Assembly (NCBI RefSeq): GCF_002886255.1
Contig: NZ_KZ614149.1
Location: 124,001 to 188,000 of the forward strand
Length of the DNA stretch: 64,000 nt
Source: Alteribacillus bidgolensis
GTDB taxonomy: Bacteria > Bacillota > Bacilli > Bacillales > Marinococcaceae
Direction of reading: 5' to 3'
The notes beneath the pieces are model-generated. The model saw only the letters and a list, made by a program, of their open reading frames with translations. It was not told the DNA's origin and made no database searches. The stretch's first letter is position 1. Each line of letters opens with the position of its first letter. Positions 24,833 to 34,370 of the stretch are shown in pieces. The position numbers and the translations under genes were made by a program.

Positions 24833-25939
24833 TTAAATAGATGATCTCTTAGCAATAGCATAAGGTTGTTCTTTTGCACCAATAAGTGTCCGGGTTTTTG
24901 AAACTCTTACGTCTTTATCGATAATGACATCTTCGAGCACTGCTCCTTCTTCAATATGACAGCGCTGCATAATAATTGAATTTTTTATGGAAGCTCCGCT
25001 ATCTACTTTTACTCCTCGAAATAAAATGCTGTTTTCTACCTCTCCTTTTATCACACATCCATTAGCAATTAAGGAGTTTTTGACTTCGATATGGCTGTTG
25101 TATTTAGCCGGAGGTTCATCTTTTACTTTGGTGTATATCAATTGATCGGTAAAAAACAGTTTTCGATAGTTTTCGGAATCTAAAAGTCTCATGTTATGTT
25201 TGTAGTAGCTTTCTAATGAATTAATAACCGATGAATAACCAGTATGATGATATGTCTGCACGTGCAGTTTTGAGAGATTGTCTTTAATGCCATCTTGAAA
25301 AAGGCTTGTTTTTCCTCGTGAAATGCATTCTTCTACTAAGTCTAAAAATAATTTTTTTCCAATTATATACACACCTGAATATACAGTAGGATTGGTTTTG
25401 TCATTCGTAAAAGCACTTACCCAGCCTTGCTCATCGTATTCTACTTTTAAGCAGTGGTTATGTTCATTTTCTAATACAGGAAATGTTTTTGTAATTAAGG
25501 TCACATCGGCTTCTGTTTGCAAATGATGGCGAAAAGCTTCACGAACGGAAATATTACTTATGAATTGGCTTCCGCTAATGCAAATATACTGAGGGTTGCC
25601 ACGTGAAAAGAAATCCCGGTTGTTATGATAATGTTGAAGATCACCCTTAGATACATCACTAGGATCGTTCCAGTCTGGGGGTAAAATAAATAATCCGCCC
25701 CTTTTTCGATCAAGGTCCCATTCCGCTCCAGTCCCCAAATGGTCCATAAGCGAACGATATTTATTTCTTGTGAAAACAGCTATTTCTCGAATTCCTGCAT
25801 TGGACATGTTAGAAAGTGTAAAGTCAATTAATCGGTAGCGTCCTGCAAAGGGCACTGCGGCACCGCATCTAAAATAAGTTAATTCTTGTAAAAAATCATA
25901 TTCGGCATCAAGATTGACTACTCCCATCATTCCAGTCAT
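24833..25939 (-). CDS. glgD: glucose-1-phosphate adenylyltransferase subunit GlgD
   Basis: 368 residues, start after AAGGGGAC. It is homologous to GlgC (FAGRYRLIDFTLSNMSNAGI, left-handed helix repeats at the end) but has lost the N-terminal GGxGxRL nucleotide-binding loop: the first residues are MTGMMGVVNLDAEYD. In Bacillus and Geobacillus GlgD is a partner that raises GlgC activity and has little of its own. It lies 18 bases after glgC. Confidence 0.95.
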   Translation of the reverse strand: MTGMMGVVNLDAEYDFLQELTYFRCGAAVPFAGRYRLIDFTLSNMSNAGIREIAVFTRNKYRSLMDHLGTGAEWDLDRKRGGLFILPPDWNDPSDVSKGDLQHYHNNRDFFSRGNPQYICISGSQFISNISVREAFRHHLQTEADVTLITKTFPVLENEHNHCLKVEYDEQGWVSAFTNDKTNPTVYSGVYIIGKKLFLDLVEECISRGKTSLFQDGIKDNLSKLHVQTYHHTGYSSVINSLESYYKHNMRLLDSENYRKLFFTDQLIYTKVKDEPPAKYNSHIEVKNSLIANGCVIKGEVENSILFRGVKVDSGASIKNSIIMQRCHIEEGAVLEDVIIDKDVRVSKTRTLIGAKEQPYAIAKRSSI

Positions 25940-25957
25940 ATTTGTCCCCTTCCTAAA

Positions 25958-27112
25958 TTAAAGCTGTTTAACATAAGTAAAATTTTCAAAGGAAGTTTCG
26001 TTATCTATTACAATTAATTTTTCATCGGCTTCTGGCTTTATTACACATCCATCCGGTAAGATTGTATTTTCTTTTACAATGGCTCGCTCTAATATAACAT
26101 CCTTACCTACTTTCACTTTTGGCATAATAACAGAATCCGTTATGCATGATCCCATTTTTGTTTCCACACCGTAAAATAAAATGGAACGCTTAATATTCCC
26201 GAACACCTGGCATCCTTCATTAATGAGAGAACCTCTTACCGTTGCTTCAGGCCCAATATAATGAGGAGGTTGATTTGGATTTACTGAGTATATGCGCCAA
26301 TGAGGATCATCAAGGCGAAGACAAGAGTCATCGTCTAACAAATCCATATTAGCTTCCCAATAGCTTTGAATGGTACCGACGTCTTTCCAATAGCCGTGGT
26401 ATGGAAAAGCGAAAAGGTTACGATTGTCCTCGAGCATCGCAGGGATAATATCCTTTCCAAAATCGTGACTTGAAGCAGGGTTAGATGCATCCTGGACTAA
26501 GTATTGTCGTAGAACAGACCAGTTAAAGATGTAAATTCCCATCGAAGCTAAGTTGTTTTTGGCATTGGCTGGTTTTTCTTCGAAGTCCGTAATAGCTAAA
26601 TGATTATTTGTGTTCATAATGCCAAAACGCGAAGTTTCTTTCCATGGTACTTCTATAACGGAAATAGAAGCTTCGGCTCCTGTTTCTTTGTGAAAATCAA
26701 GCATAGCCGAATAGTTCATTTTATAGATGTGATCACCTGAAATAACGAGCACAAATTCTGGATTATACTGATCTAGGAAATGTAAATTTTGAAATATAGC
26801 ATCTGCGGTACCAGAATACCAGTCTCCGCCATCCTTTACTCGGTATGGAGGTAAAATACTAGTACCCCCATCGGTTCGGTCCATATCCCATGGCTGTCCT
26901 ATACCCAGATGCCGATTAAGAGCAAGAGGGGCATACTGCGTTAAGACGCCCACTGTATCAATTCCAGAATTCGCACAATTACTTAAGGTGAAATCAATAA
27001 TCCGGTATTTGCCGCCAAAGTAGACGCCAGGCTTTGCCATATCTTTTGTCAATAGGCCAAGTCTTTTTCCTTCTCCACCGGCTAAAAGCATGCCAACACA
27101 TTCTTTTTTCAT
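25958..27112 (-). CDS. glgC: glucose-1-phosphate adenylyltransferase catalytic subunit
   Basis: 384 residues from the ATG at 27112, behind GAGGAGG; an ATG at 27136 is too early. It makes ADP-glucose from ATP and glucose-1-phosphate, the committed step of glycogen synthesis. The pyrophosphorylase loop LAGGEGKRLGLLT, FGGKYRIIDFTLSN and VISGDHIYKM are intact. The C-terminal beta-helix repeats carry the allosteric part. Confidence 0.96.
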   Translation of the reverse strand: MKKECVGMLLAGGEGKRLGLLTKDMAKPGVYFGGKYRIIDFTLSNCANSGIDTVGVLTQYAPLALNRHLGIGQPWDMDRTDGGTSILPPYRVKDGGDWYSGTADAIFQNLHFLDQYNPEFVLVISGDHIYKMNYSAMLDFHKETGAEASISVIEVPWKETSRFGIMNTNNHLAITDFEEKPANAKNNLASMGIYIFNWSVLRQYLVQDASNPASSHDFGKDIIPAMLEDNRNLFAFPYHGYWKDVGTIQSYWEANMDLLDDDSCLRLDDPHWRIYSVNPNQPPHYIGPEATVRGSLINEGCQVFGNIKRSILFYGVETKMGSCITDSVIMPKVKVGKDVILERAIVKENTILPDGCVIKPEADEKLIVIDNETSFENFTYVKQL

Positions 27113-27132
27113 GTATGCGCCTCCTCTATATT

Positions 27133-29034
27133 TCATTCTTTTTTCACTTTTCTTAAAATACTAATAGCAAAAGGTGGAATTTTTAGTTGTATCGATTGGG
27201 CCTGATGGTGCCATGGAATTGGTGTAGAAAACAACACCTCCTCATTTATCTGTCCTGACCCTCCAAATTTACTATAGTCCGAGTTGAAAATTTCCACATA
27301 GGATCCGGGTTCCATCACCCCAACCTTAAAATTATACCGAACGACAGGAGTGAAATTGCATATTACAATAAGGAAATCTTCCTTTTTCAACCCGTGACGC
27401 ATAAAAGCAAGTATACTTTGGTCATTGTTGTCAGCATCAATCCAAGTAAAACCTTCAGGGTCATAATCTTTTTTATATAAACAAGGATATTCTTTATAAA
27501 AGTGATTTAATACTTTTACATAGTACTGCATTTGCTCGTGAAGGGGGAATTGAAGAAGTACCCAATCAAGTTCTTCTTTGTCCTTCCATTCATCATATTG
27601 GGCTATTTCGCTGCCCATAAACATAAGTTTTTTTCCGGGATGTGTCATCATGTATCCAAATAATAAACGTAGCTGTGCAAACTGCTGCCATTGGTCTCCC
27701 GGCATTTTCTGTAAAAGAGACTTTTTCCCATGGACGACCTCATCATGAGAAAAAGGGAGAAGATAATTTTCTGAGTAAGTATACATTAATGAAAAGGTAA
27801 GTAATTCGTGGTGATGCTTGCGGTAAATTGGATCTATTTCCATGTATTTGAGGATATCGTTCATCCACCCCATGTTCCATTTAAAATTAAATCCTAAACC
27901 GCCATTGTGGACTGGTGCGCTCACAAACGGCCATTCTGAACTTTCTTCTGCCATCATGAGAGCGTGAGGGTAGTAATAAAAAACAGTTTCATTTAACTTT
28001 TTAAATAACGCAATTGCTTCAAGGTTTTCCTCTCCGCCGTAAGAATTAAAGACGGGTTCTTCATTATTATGCTTATCAAAATTTAAATACAGCATACTGG
28101 CTACAGCATCTATGCGCAGTCCGTCTACATGAAATTCTTCAAACCAAAAGATTGCGTTGGAAATTAAAAAACTTTGGACTTCTGGCCGGCCGAAATCAAA
28201 TGTCAATGTTCCCCATGAGGTTTTTTCTGCTTTTCGCTGATCATAGTATTCGTATAAAGGTTTTCCATCAAATAACCTTAGGCCATGGTCATCTTTGCAA
28301 AAATGACCGGGAACCCAATCCATAATTACTCCTATGTTATTTTGGTGGCAAGTATTGACAAAATATTTAAAATCATCTGGAGTACCATATCTGCTGGTGA
28401 TAGAAAAATAACCTGTGATTTGATAACCCCAAGAACCATCAAAAGGATGCTCTGAAAGCGGGAGAAGTTCAATATGGGTATAACCAAGTTCCTTTACATA
28501 AGGCACCAAAAGATCGGCTAACTCTTTATAGGAATAAAAGGTACCATCTTCCTTTTTTTTCCATGTGCCTGCGTGAAGTTCATAAATAAGAAGAGGGGAA
28601 TGATAAGGATTATAATGTTTTTGGTTTTTCTGCCAATTATCATCTGTCCATTGATAATCGTTGTGGCTGTAAGTAATAGATGCGGTAGCAGGACGGACTT
28701 CTGCTTGAAAGCCATAAGGATCTGATTTAAGAATTTTTGATCCTCCAGCTGTTAAAATTTCATATTTGTAAGCAGTTCCATTTTTTATGTCAGGAATAAA
28801 ACCTGCCCACAATCCTTCGTCGCTTACTTTTTTTAAAGGATGTTCAGATCCATTCCAGTAGTTAAATTCCCCTGCAACACTCACATTTTCAGCATGTGGA
28901 GCCCACACTGTAAAACGGTAGCCATACTTCCCGTCCAGCTTGAATGGATGAGCTCCAAGAAGATGATGACTATGAAACAGCGTGCCTTGGTGAAATAAAT
29001 AAATATCATCTTCAAAAAATTGGTAAATTCCCAT
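27133..29034 (-). CDS. glgB: 1,4-alpha-glucan branching enzyme
   Basis: 633 residues from MGIYQFFEDD at 29034, behind GGGGGCGG. A longer frame to 29100 would need a TTG without a binding site and a hydrophobic start foreign to the family. GH13 enzyme: N-terminal carbohydrate domain (FTVWAPHAENVSVAGEFNYW), catalytic barrel with DWVPGHF, nucleophile in DGLRIDAVASML, acid/base Glu in MMAEESSEWP and SHDEVVHGK. First gene of the glycogen operon. Confidence 0.96.
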   Translation of the reverse strand: MGIYQFFEDDIYLFHQGTLFHSHHLLGAHPFKLDGKYGYRFTVWAPHAENVSVAGEFNYWNGSEHPLKKVSDEGLWAGFIPDIKNGTAYKYEILTAGGSKILKSDPYGFQAEVRPATASITYSHNDYQWTDDNWQKNQKHYNPYHSPLLIYELHAGTWKKKEDGTFYSYKELADLLVPYVKELGYTHIELLPLSEHPFDGSWGYQITGYFSITSRYGTPDDFKYFVNTCHQNNIGVIMDWVPGHFCKDDHGLRLFDGKPLYEYYDQRKAEKTSWGTLTFDFGRPEVQSFLISNAIFWFEEFHVDGLRIDAVASMLYLNFDKHNNEEPVFNSYGGEENLEAIALFKKLNETVFYYYPHALMMAEESSEWPFVSAPVHNGGLGFNFKWNMGWMNDILKYMEIDPIYRKHHHELLTFSLMYTYSENYLLPFSHDEVVHGKKSLLQKMPGDQWQQFAQLRLLFGYMMTHPGKKLMFMGSEIAQYDEWKDKEELDWVLLQFPLHEQMQYYVKVLNHFYKEYPCLYKKDYDPEGFTWIDADNNDQSILAFMRHGLKKEDFLIVICNFTPVVRYNFKVGVMEPGSYVEIFNSDYSKFGGSGQINEEVLFSTPIPWHHQAQSIQLKIPPFAISILRKVKKE

Positions 29035-29537
29035 TATCCGCCCCCAAAAAAAGAAATAAATTAAGATATTATAATTGTTGACAGTGATAAATTTCTCCAA
29101 AGAAAAAAGAAACCCTTCAATTTTTTAAAAAATAATGGAAATTAATTAAACTAAGACTTTTACGCTAAATTCATAGAAACATTTCATAATTTATGGGCAA
29201 CTAGTTTCAAAGTACAATTAAGACTGCAAATTTTTTAGGCGAAAAATAAAATCAAAGGAGAAAATTGTATTTAGGTTACGGGAAATTATCTCATTGGAGA
29301 TATGTGGGAAAAGAATTGAAGCGCGATCTCCTTAGAGTTAAAGCCCCTTTATGATGCATATTTCAGTAGAAGGCGCCTGAAAAAAGGGAAAATAATTGCT
29401 TTCTCCTGAAAACGAAAAGGCGTGGCAGAACTCCTAATATTTTATTATACTTGATACAAAATAGGAAACTGCTATGAAGCTTGTTTTTCTATTTTAGTAA
29501 GACACGGGTGAGGAAAACGATTAAAGGAGTGGTGCTG
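29035..29537. other. divergent control region between glgB and pgcA
   Basis: About 500 AT-rich bases without a gene. On the minus strand TATAAT at 29068-29073 lies 34 bases before the glgB start and is a candidate -10, but no fitting -35 is seen. On the plus side TATTATACTTGATA near 29450 could belong to the pgcA promoter. I find no cre site or clear palindrome. Confidence 0.4.
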
Positions 29538-31274
29538 ATGGAATGGAGAAAACACTGGGAACGTTGGAAAAAGAATATTTGGCTTGATCAAGAATTAAAA
29601 AAGCAGCTCGAACAGATAAGTATGGATGAAAAACAGCTTGAGGACAGCTTTTATAAATATTTAGAATTTGGTACAGGTGGAATGCGCGGGGAAATTGGAC
29701 CAGGCACTAATCGTATGAATAAATTTACGATTAGAAGAGCGGCAGAAGGACTCGCAAGGTTTATAGAAGAGCATGGAGAACAAGCAAAATCTCGTGGGGT
29801 GGTTATTGCATTTGATTCAAGGTATCATTCGAAAGAGTTTGCTTTAGAAACAGCTTTTACCCTTGGGGCTCACAAGATACAAACATACATATTTCAAGAA
29901 CTGCGCCCAACGCCTGAACTTTCTTATGCAGTACGAAAATTAAAGGCGTTTGCAGGCGTAGTAATAACTGCCAGCCATAATCCCCCTGAATATAATGGTT
30001 TTAAAATTTACGGCGATGATGGCGGCCAATTCCCGCCTGAACCTGCAAAAGCAATTATAGAGAAAGTAGAGCAAGTAGAAGATGAGTTGTTAGTAGAAGC
30101 GGCTGAAGAAAATGAAATGAAGGCGTCAAGACTTCTCAAAGTAATAGGGGAAGAAATAGATGAAGCTTATAATGATGAACTGCAAACCATAAGTGTTAAT
30201 CCTGAACTGATCCAAGAAAAAGGAGAACAGGTTTCTATTGTTTTTACTCCTCTTCACGGTACTGCCAACATTCCTGTATCTAGAGTGTTAGAAACGAGCG
30301 GCTTTAGCAATGTTCATATTGTGAAAGAACAAGCGCTTCCTGACCCAGAATTTTCTACCATTAAAAGTCCCAACCCAGAAGAAAAGGCTGCGTTTGAACT
30401 AGCTATTAATGAAGGAATCAAGCACGATGCAGATGTGTTAATTGCAACAGATCCAGATGCAGACCGGGTTGGGGTTGCAGTAAAAGGTGCAGATACTCAT
30501 TATCAGCTGCTTACCGGAAATCAAACAGGTGCATTGTTGTTAGAATACTTACTTTCAGAACGTAAAAAGAAGGGTTTTATTCCGGATAATGGAGTGATGC
30601 TGAAAACAATTGTGACTTCGGAAATTGGCCGTGTTATTGCAGAAAATTATGGTTTGAAAGTTATGGACACTCTGACTGGATTCAAATTTATTGGAGAAAA
30701 AATTAAACAATTTGAAAAAGATGGAACATATGATTTTCAGTTTGGATATGAAGAATCCTATGGATACTTAATTGGCGACTTTGTACGCGATAAAGATGCT
30801 GTACAAGCAGCATTATTAGCTGCAGAAATGACGCTATGGTACAAAGACCAGGGTAAAACTCTTTATGACGGACTCATCGATATCTATGAAAAATACGGAT
30901 ACTATCTTGAAGATTTAGACTCTTTAACGTTAAAAGGAAAAGAGGGTGCCGAAAAAATTTATCGTCTGCTAAAAGACTTCCGCTTAAATCCCCCGACTTC
31001 TATAAGTGGTAAATCCATTACAATAATAGAAGATTACCAAACTTCTGAGCGTTCATTTATAAAAGGCGGTAAAAAAGAAAAGATCGAATTACCGGTGTCC
31101 AACGTGTTAAAATACATTAGAGAAGATGGAGCTTGGTTTTGTATCCGCCCATCAGGAACAGAGCCCAAAGTAAAATTTTATTTTGGGGTGACAGAAAAGA
31201 ATATGGAGAGTGCTGAAGAGCATTTACTTCAATTAAAAATGGACGTCATGGCAAAAGTGAACCAGTATATTTAA
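29538..31274 (+). CDS. pgcA: alpha-phosphoglucomutase / phosphomannomutase
   Basis: 578 residues from MEWRKHWERW, with AAAGGAG eight bases before it. It converts glucose-6-phosphate and glucose-1-phosphate. Motifs: FGTGGMRGEIGPG, active serine in TASHNPPEYNGFK, metal site DPDADRVGV, GYEESYGYL for sugar binding, and the phosphate-binding RPSGTEPKVKFYF at the end. Divergent from the glycogen operon, whose GlgC uses its product; in other Bacillaceae pgcA also feeds UDP-glucose synthesis. Confidence 0.95.
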   Translation: MEWRKHWERWKKNIWLDQELKKQLEQISMDEKQLEDSFYKYLEFGTGGMRGEIGPGTNRMNKFTIRRAAEGLARFIEEHGEQAKSRGVVIAFDSRYHSKEFALETAFTLGAHKIQTYIFQELRPTPELSYAVRKLKAFAGVVITASHNPPEYNGFKIYGDDGGQFPPEPAKAIIEKVEQVEDELLVEAAEENEMKASRLLKVIGEEIDEAYNDELQTISVNPELIQEKGEQVSIVFTPLHGTANIPVSRVLETSGFSNVHIVKEQALPDPEFSTIKSPNPEEKAAFELAINEGIKHDADVLIATDPDADRVGVAVKGADTHYQLLTGNQTGALLLEYLLSERKKKGFIPDNGVMLKTIVTSEIGRVIAENYGLKVMDTLTGFKFIGEKIKQFEKDGTYDFQFGYEESYGYLIGDFVRDKDAVQAALLAAEMTLWYKDQGKTLYDGLIDIYEKYGYYLEDLDSLTLKGKEGAEKIYRLLKDFRLNPPTSISGKSITIIEDYQTSERSFIKGGKKEKIELPVSNVLKYIREDGAWFCIRPSGTEPKVKFYFGVTEKNMESAEEHLLQLKMDVMAKVNQYI

Positions 31275-31286
31275 AAATATGGGATG

Positions 31287-31314
31287 CGCTCCGGCGAACT
31301 TTTCGTCCGGAGCG
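31287..31314 (+). terminator. hairpin after pgcA
   Basis: CGCTCCGG and CCGGAGCG are perfect arms with a 12-base loop. The T tail is poor (TTGATATTCTTT), so termination may be partial. Confidence 0.55.
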
Positions 31315-31365
31315 TTGATATTCTTTGAGTAATAATAAGATTTTTTATTTAAAGGGGTTTGAAAT

Positions 31366-32202
31366 ATGAACACCTGGATAAGCGACTACTTGCAGACGCT
31401 AAAACTTAAACAAGAAACTCCTTCACGAAAGTATTTAAAAAAAATTATACGAGCGCATGTTCGGACATTTCCCTTCGAAAATGTTAGTAAACTGTTAATG
31501 CATCAGCAATATAAAGGTTCAGCTCCTATACCTTCCATTGAAAAATTTTTAGAAGATCATTGGAAATATCATACAGGAGGTACCTGTTTTGCCTTAAACT
31601 CATGTTTATTTGACTTATTAAAGTCCCTTGGTTTTAAAGGACATCTCATTAGACCAGGAGAAGAACACATGGCTATTATTCTTCACGACCCTGAAACTAA
31701 TGGGAGACTTTTATATGTAGATGTAGGAACGACTGCACCATTATTTGATCCGATACCGTTTCATGGAAGAAAGCATTCAATACCTCCATTTGCAGGTGAG
31801 AAACTGTTGTTTTTACCTGGTGAAGAATTTGGAGAATATACTTACATAAGAGTTAGAGGAGATCAAATCACGGATAAGAAATGGACTTTCTCCGTTTTTG
31901 ATCAAATGAAGCTGGAAGATTTTGAACCTTGGGTAACATTAACGTTTAAAAAAGAAGCTCTGTTCATGAATGTTTTGCGCTGTCAGCTGTGGCAGCCAGA
32001 AAAAAGAAGAGGTCTTTCGCTTGTTAATAGAAAATTTACAATCCGTAACGGTAATGGGGGAGTACTAACTAAAATACTTCCGAATCGGAATACCCTTCAA
32101 CAAGTATTGATGGATGAATTCAAAATGCCTAAACTGCCTGTGACAGAAGCGCTTGATATTCTCTCAGATAAAGGTGTAGATATATTTTCAGAGAATCCAT
32201 AA
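31366..32202 (+). CDS. arylamine N-acetyltransferase family protein
   Basis: 278 residues, start after AAAGGGG. It transfers acetyl groups from acetyl-CoA to aromatic amines. The Cys-His-Asp triad is visible: Cys74 in TGGTCFALN, His101 in GEEHMAII, Asp119 in YVDVGT. The N-terminal TFPFENVSKLL block is also typical. Family length is about 260-290. The physiological substrate in Bacillaceae is not known. It is a single-gene unit closed by a long hairpin. Confidence 0.9.
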   Translation: MNTWISDYLQTLKLKQETPSRKYLKKIIRAHVRTFPFENVSKLLMHQQYKGSAPIPSIEKFLEDHWKYHTGGTCFALNSCLFDLLKSLGFKGHLIRPGEEHMAIILHDPETNGRLLYVDVGTTAPLFDPIPFHGRKHSIPPFAGEKLLFLPGEEFGEYTYIRVRGDQITDKKWTFSVFDQMKLEDFEPWVTLTFKKEALFMNVLRCQLWQPEKRRGLSLVNRKFTIRNGNGGVLTKILPNRNTLQQVLMDEFKMPKLPVTEALDILSDKGVDIFSENP

Positions 32203-32258
32203 AACGGAAGGAAGCATTTTGTTATACTGTTAAGAATAAGAATAATTGGTAATAAGCA

Positions 32259-32302
32259 AAACGGCGGCGTTCAACGTTCAGAACGTTTGAATGCCGCCGT
32301 TT
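32259..32302 (+). terminator. long hairpin terminator
   Basis: AACGGCGGC and GCCGCCGTT are perfect outer arms; the inner TTCAACGTT and AACGTTTGAA continue the stem. A short T tail follows on both sides, between the NAT gene and the convergent acylphosphatase. Confidence 0.75.
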
Positions 32303-32393
32303 CCCTAGGATTTTCCGTTTATAGGCACATGAAGGCAAAGCAAGTCCGCCATTTGAACGAGGTGACCAGCGAAGTTTTTATAATAAAGTGTTT

Positions 32394-32666
32394 TTAATAC
32401 TTCACTTCAAAGGTTCCTTTATGTTGGACAGCATCTATTTCGCTTATGTCTAAATTTTGAACTTTCGAAAATTTGCTGCCCTCTGCTATAGAATCCAAGA
32501 AATGTCCCATTTTTTTTTCAGTACCCTCTGCTTCTATCTCCACTGTACCATTTGCTTTATTTCTCACCCACCCTTTAATTCCTAATTTACGCGCTTCGGC
32601 TAGGGTAAAATTTCTAAAGCCGACACCTTGAACTTTACCATGGACAACAATATGTTGTTTAATCAT
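32394..32666 (-). CDS. acyP: acylphosphatase
   Basis: 90 residues, start after GGAGGTGG. It hydrolyses carboxyl-phosphate bonds. The phosphate loop GKVQGVGFRNFT contains the catalytic Arg18, and Asn36 in GWVRNKANGTVEIEAEG positions the water. Normal family size. Divergent from spoVR. Confidence 0.95.
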   Translation of the reverse strand: MIKQHIVVHGKVQGVGFRNFTLAEARKLGIKGWVRNKANGTVEIEAEGTEKKMGHFLDSIAEGSKFSKVQNLDISEIDAVQHKGTFEVKY

Positions 32667-32755
32667 CTTTTATCCACCTCCATTACAGTTTATTCCTTCT
32701 TTAAATATACAACAAACTAAGAGTCTATCTCTATCAAAAGGAATGTACTAATTGT

Positions 32756-32783
32756 TCATTGTTGCCTTCTCTTTTCATATAGT
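32756..32783 (+). promoter_or_regulatory. possible sigma-E promoter of spoVR
   Basis: TCATTGT at 32756 and CATATAGT at 32776, 13 bases apart, partly match the sigma-E consensus (roughly KMATATW and CATACAMT). They lie 31 bases before the spoVR start. Known sigma-E control of spoVR in B. subtilis supports the idea; the sequence match alone is weak. Confidence 0.35.
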
Positions 32784-32813
32784 AAAGGTAAGAAGAGTGG
32801 AGGAGGGAATATT

Positions 32814-34229
32814 GTGAATACTCATGAAGAAAAGGAGTTAAAAAGGTCGATCGATGAAATAACTGAAATAGCCGAAGGCTTTGGTTTAGATTTTTATCCC
32901 ATGCGCTATGAAATTTGTCCAGCTGATATTATTTATACATTTGGAGCGTACGGTATGCCAACCCGATATTCTCATTGGAGTTTTGGAAAACAGTTCCACA
33001 AAATGAAGCTGCATTACGACTTAGGTTTAAGCAAGATATATGAGTTAGTAATTAATTCAAACCCATGTTATGCGTTTTTATTAGACAGTAATTCCTTAAT
33101 TCAGAACAAGTTAATTGTGGCGCACGTGCTTGCTCATTGTGACTTTTTTAAAAATAATGTCCGGTTTTCAAACACAAGAAAAGATATGGTGGAAAGTATG
33201 GCAGCAGCTGCAGAGAGAATATCACACTACGAAATGGTCCATGGAAAAGATGAAGTAGAACAGTTTTTAGATGCCGTTCTTGCTGTACAAGAACACATTG
33301 ATCCTAGTCTTGTTCGTCCAAAGCTCGATTGGACCATTGAAACCGAAGAGGAAGAAGAACCATCCTTCAATGAGAAGCCAGGTCCGTATGAAGATTTATG
33401 GAGATTAGACGAAAAGGACAAAGCAGTCCCGAAAAAAAGAAAAAAGAAAGCTTTCCCGCCTCGGCCGGAAAAAGATTTATTATTGTTTATTGAAGAATAC
33501 AGCAGAGATCTGGAAAGCTGGCAGAGGGATATTTTAACTATGATGCGTGAAGAGATGTTATATTTTTGGCCGCAGTTAGAAACTAAAATTATGAATGAGG
33601 GATGGGCGTCTTATTGGCACGCGAGAATATTAAGAGAAATGAATCTTAGCACAGAAGAAAGTGTAGAATTTGCAAAGTTAAATGCTAGCGTCATACAACC
33701 TTCTAAAACGACAATTAATCCTTACCATTTAGGGCTTAAAATATTTGAAGATATTGAAGAACGCTACAATCATCCAGGTGAAAGGCTTCAAGAACTTGGT
33801 GTTGAACCTGGCAGCGGCAGAGAAAAACTGTTTGAAGTACGAGAGCTTGAGTCCGACACGTCTTTCATTAGGAATTACGTAACTAAAGAGTTAGTTCAGA
33901 AAGAAGATATGTATTTATTTCAGAAACAAGGCAGAGATTATACCATTGTGGATAAAGAATGGCAAAACGTCCGGGATCAAATTATTCGTTCAAGAGTAAA
34001 TGGCGGATTTCCTTATTTAACAGTTACAGACGGAGACTATGCAAAAGCTGGAGAGCTTTATATTACACATCATTTCGAAGAAGAAGAATTAGATATAAAG
34101 TACTTGGAAAAGACCCTTCCTTATCTGTACCGGCTTTGGGGAAGAACGGTGCATCTAGAAACAGTAGTGGATGGGAAAAAAGTAAAATTCAGCTACAATG
34201 GCAGTAAAGTTAATCGTAAGACATTGTAA
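32814..34229 (+). CDS. spoVR: stage V sporulation protein R family protein
   Basis: 471 residues from a GTG at 32814, set by GGAGGAGGG. The SpoVR family text YPMRYEICPADIIYTFGAYGMPTRYSHWSFGKQF, QNKLIVAHVLAHCDFFKNN and MNEGWASYWHARIL is intact. In B. subtilis SpoVR is a sigma-E protein involved in making the spore cortex. A basic, proline-rich linker (KKRKKKAFPPRPEKD) sits near residues 205-220. Confidence 0.95.
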   Translation: MNTHEEKELKRSIDEITEIAEGFGLDFYPMRYEICPADIIYTFGAYGMPTRYSHWSFGKQFHKMKLHYDLGLSKIYELVINSNPCYAFLLDSNSLIQNKLIVAHVLAHCDFFKNNVRFSNTRKDMVESMAAAAERISHYEMVHGKDEVEQFLDAVLAVQEHIDPSLVRPKLDWTIETEEEEEPSFNEKPGPYEDLWRLDEKDKAVPKKRKKKAFPPRPEKDLLLFIEEYSRDLESWQRDILTMMREEMLYFWPQLETKIMNEGWASYWHARILREMNLSTEESVEFAKLNASVIQPSKTTINPYHLGLKIFEDIEERYNHPGERLQELGVEPGSGREKLFEVRELESDTSFIRNYVTKELVQKEDMYLFQKQGRDYTIVDKEWQNVRDQIIRSRVNGGFPYLTVTDGDYAKAGELYITHHFEEEELDIKYLEKTLPYLYRLWGRTVHLETVVDGKKVKFSYNGSKVNRKTL

Positions 34230-34297
34230 GAGGAATGCTAGAAAAATATAAACCAATTTTCATTAATATCTCAAAATTTCCAATTTAGAAATTTTTG

Positions 34298-34306
34298 TGT
34301 TATACT
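34298..34306 (+). promoter_or_regulatory. extended -10 promoter of the ABC transporter genes
   Basis: TGTTATACT matches the extended -10 pattern. It lies about 65 bases before the lipoprotein start and just upstream of the leader hairpin at 34319. Confidence 0.45.
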
Positions 34307-34318
34307 TTTCCAAATACT

Positions 34319-34343
34319 CCCGGCATTATTCATGAATGCCGGG
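34319..34343 (+). repeat. perfect hairpin in the leader of the ABC transporter genes
   Basis: CCCGGCATT and AATGCCGGG pair over nine bases around a seven-base loop, 27 bases before the lipoprotein ATG. There is no T run after it, so it is not a normal terminator. It may be an operator, an RNA stabiliser or a terminator remnant for spoVR. Confidence 0.55.
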
Positions 34344-34370
34344 TTCTATATAATAAAAGGGGGATTTGTC

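Noticed and set aside
24833..25939. GlgD as a full second GlgC enzyme
   Set aside because: It lacks the GGxGxRL nucleotide loop at the N-terminus, so it is the accessory subunit.
29035..29100. N-terminal extension of glgB from a TTG at 29100
   Set aside because: No ribosome binding site and a hydrophobic stretch unlike branching enzymes; GGGGGCGG supports the start at 29034.
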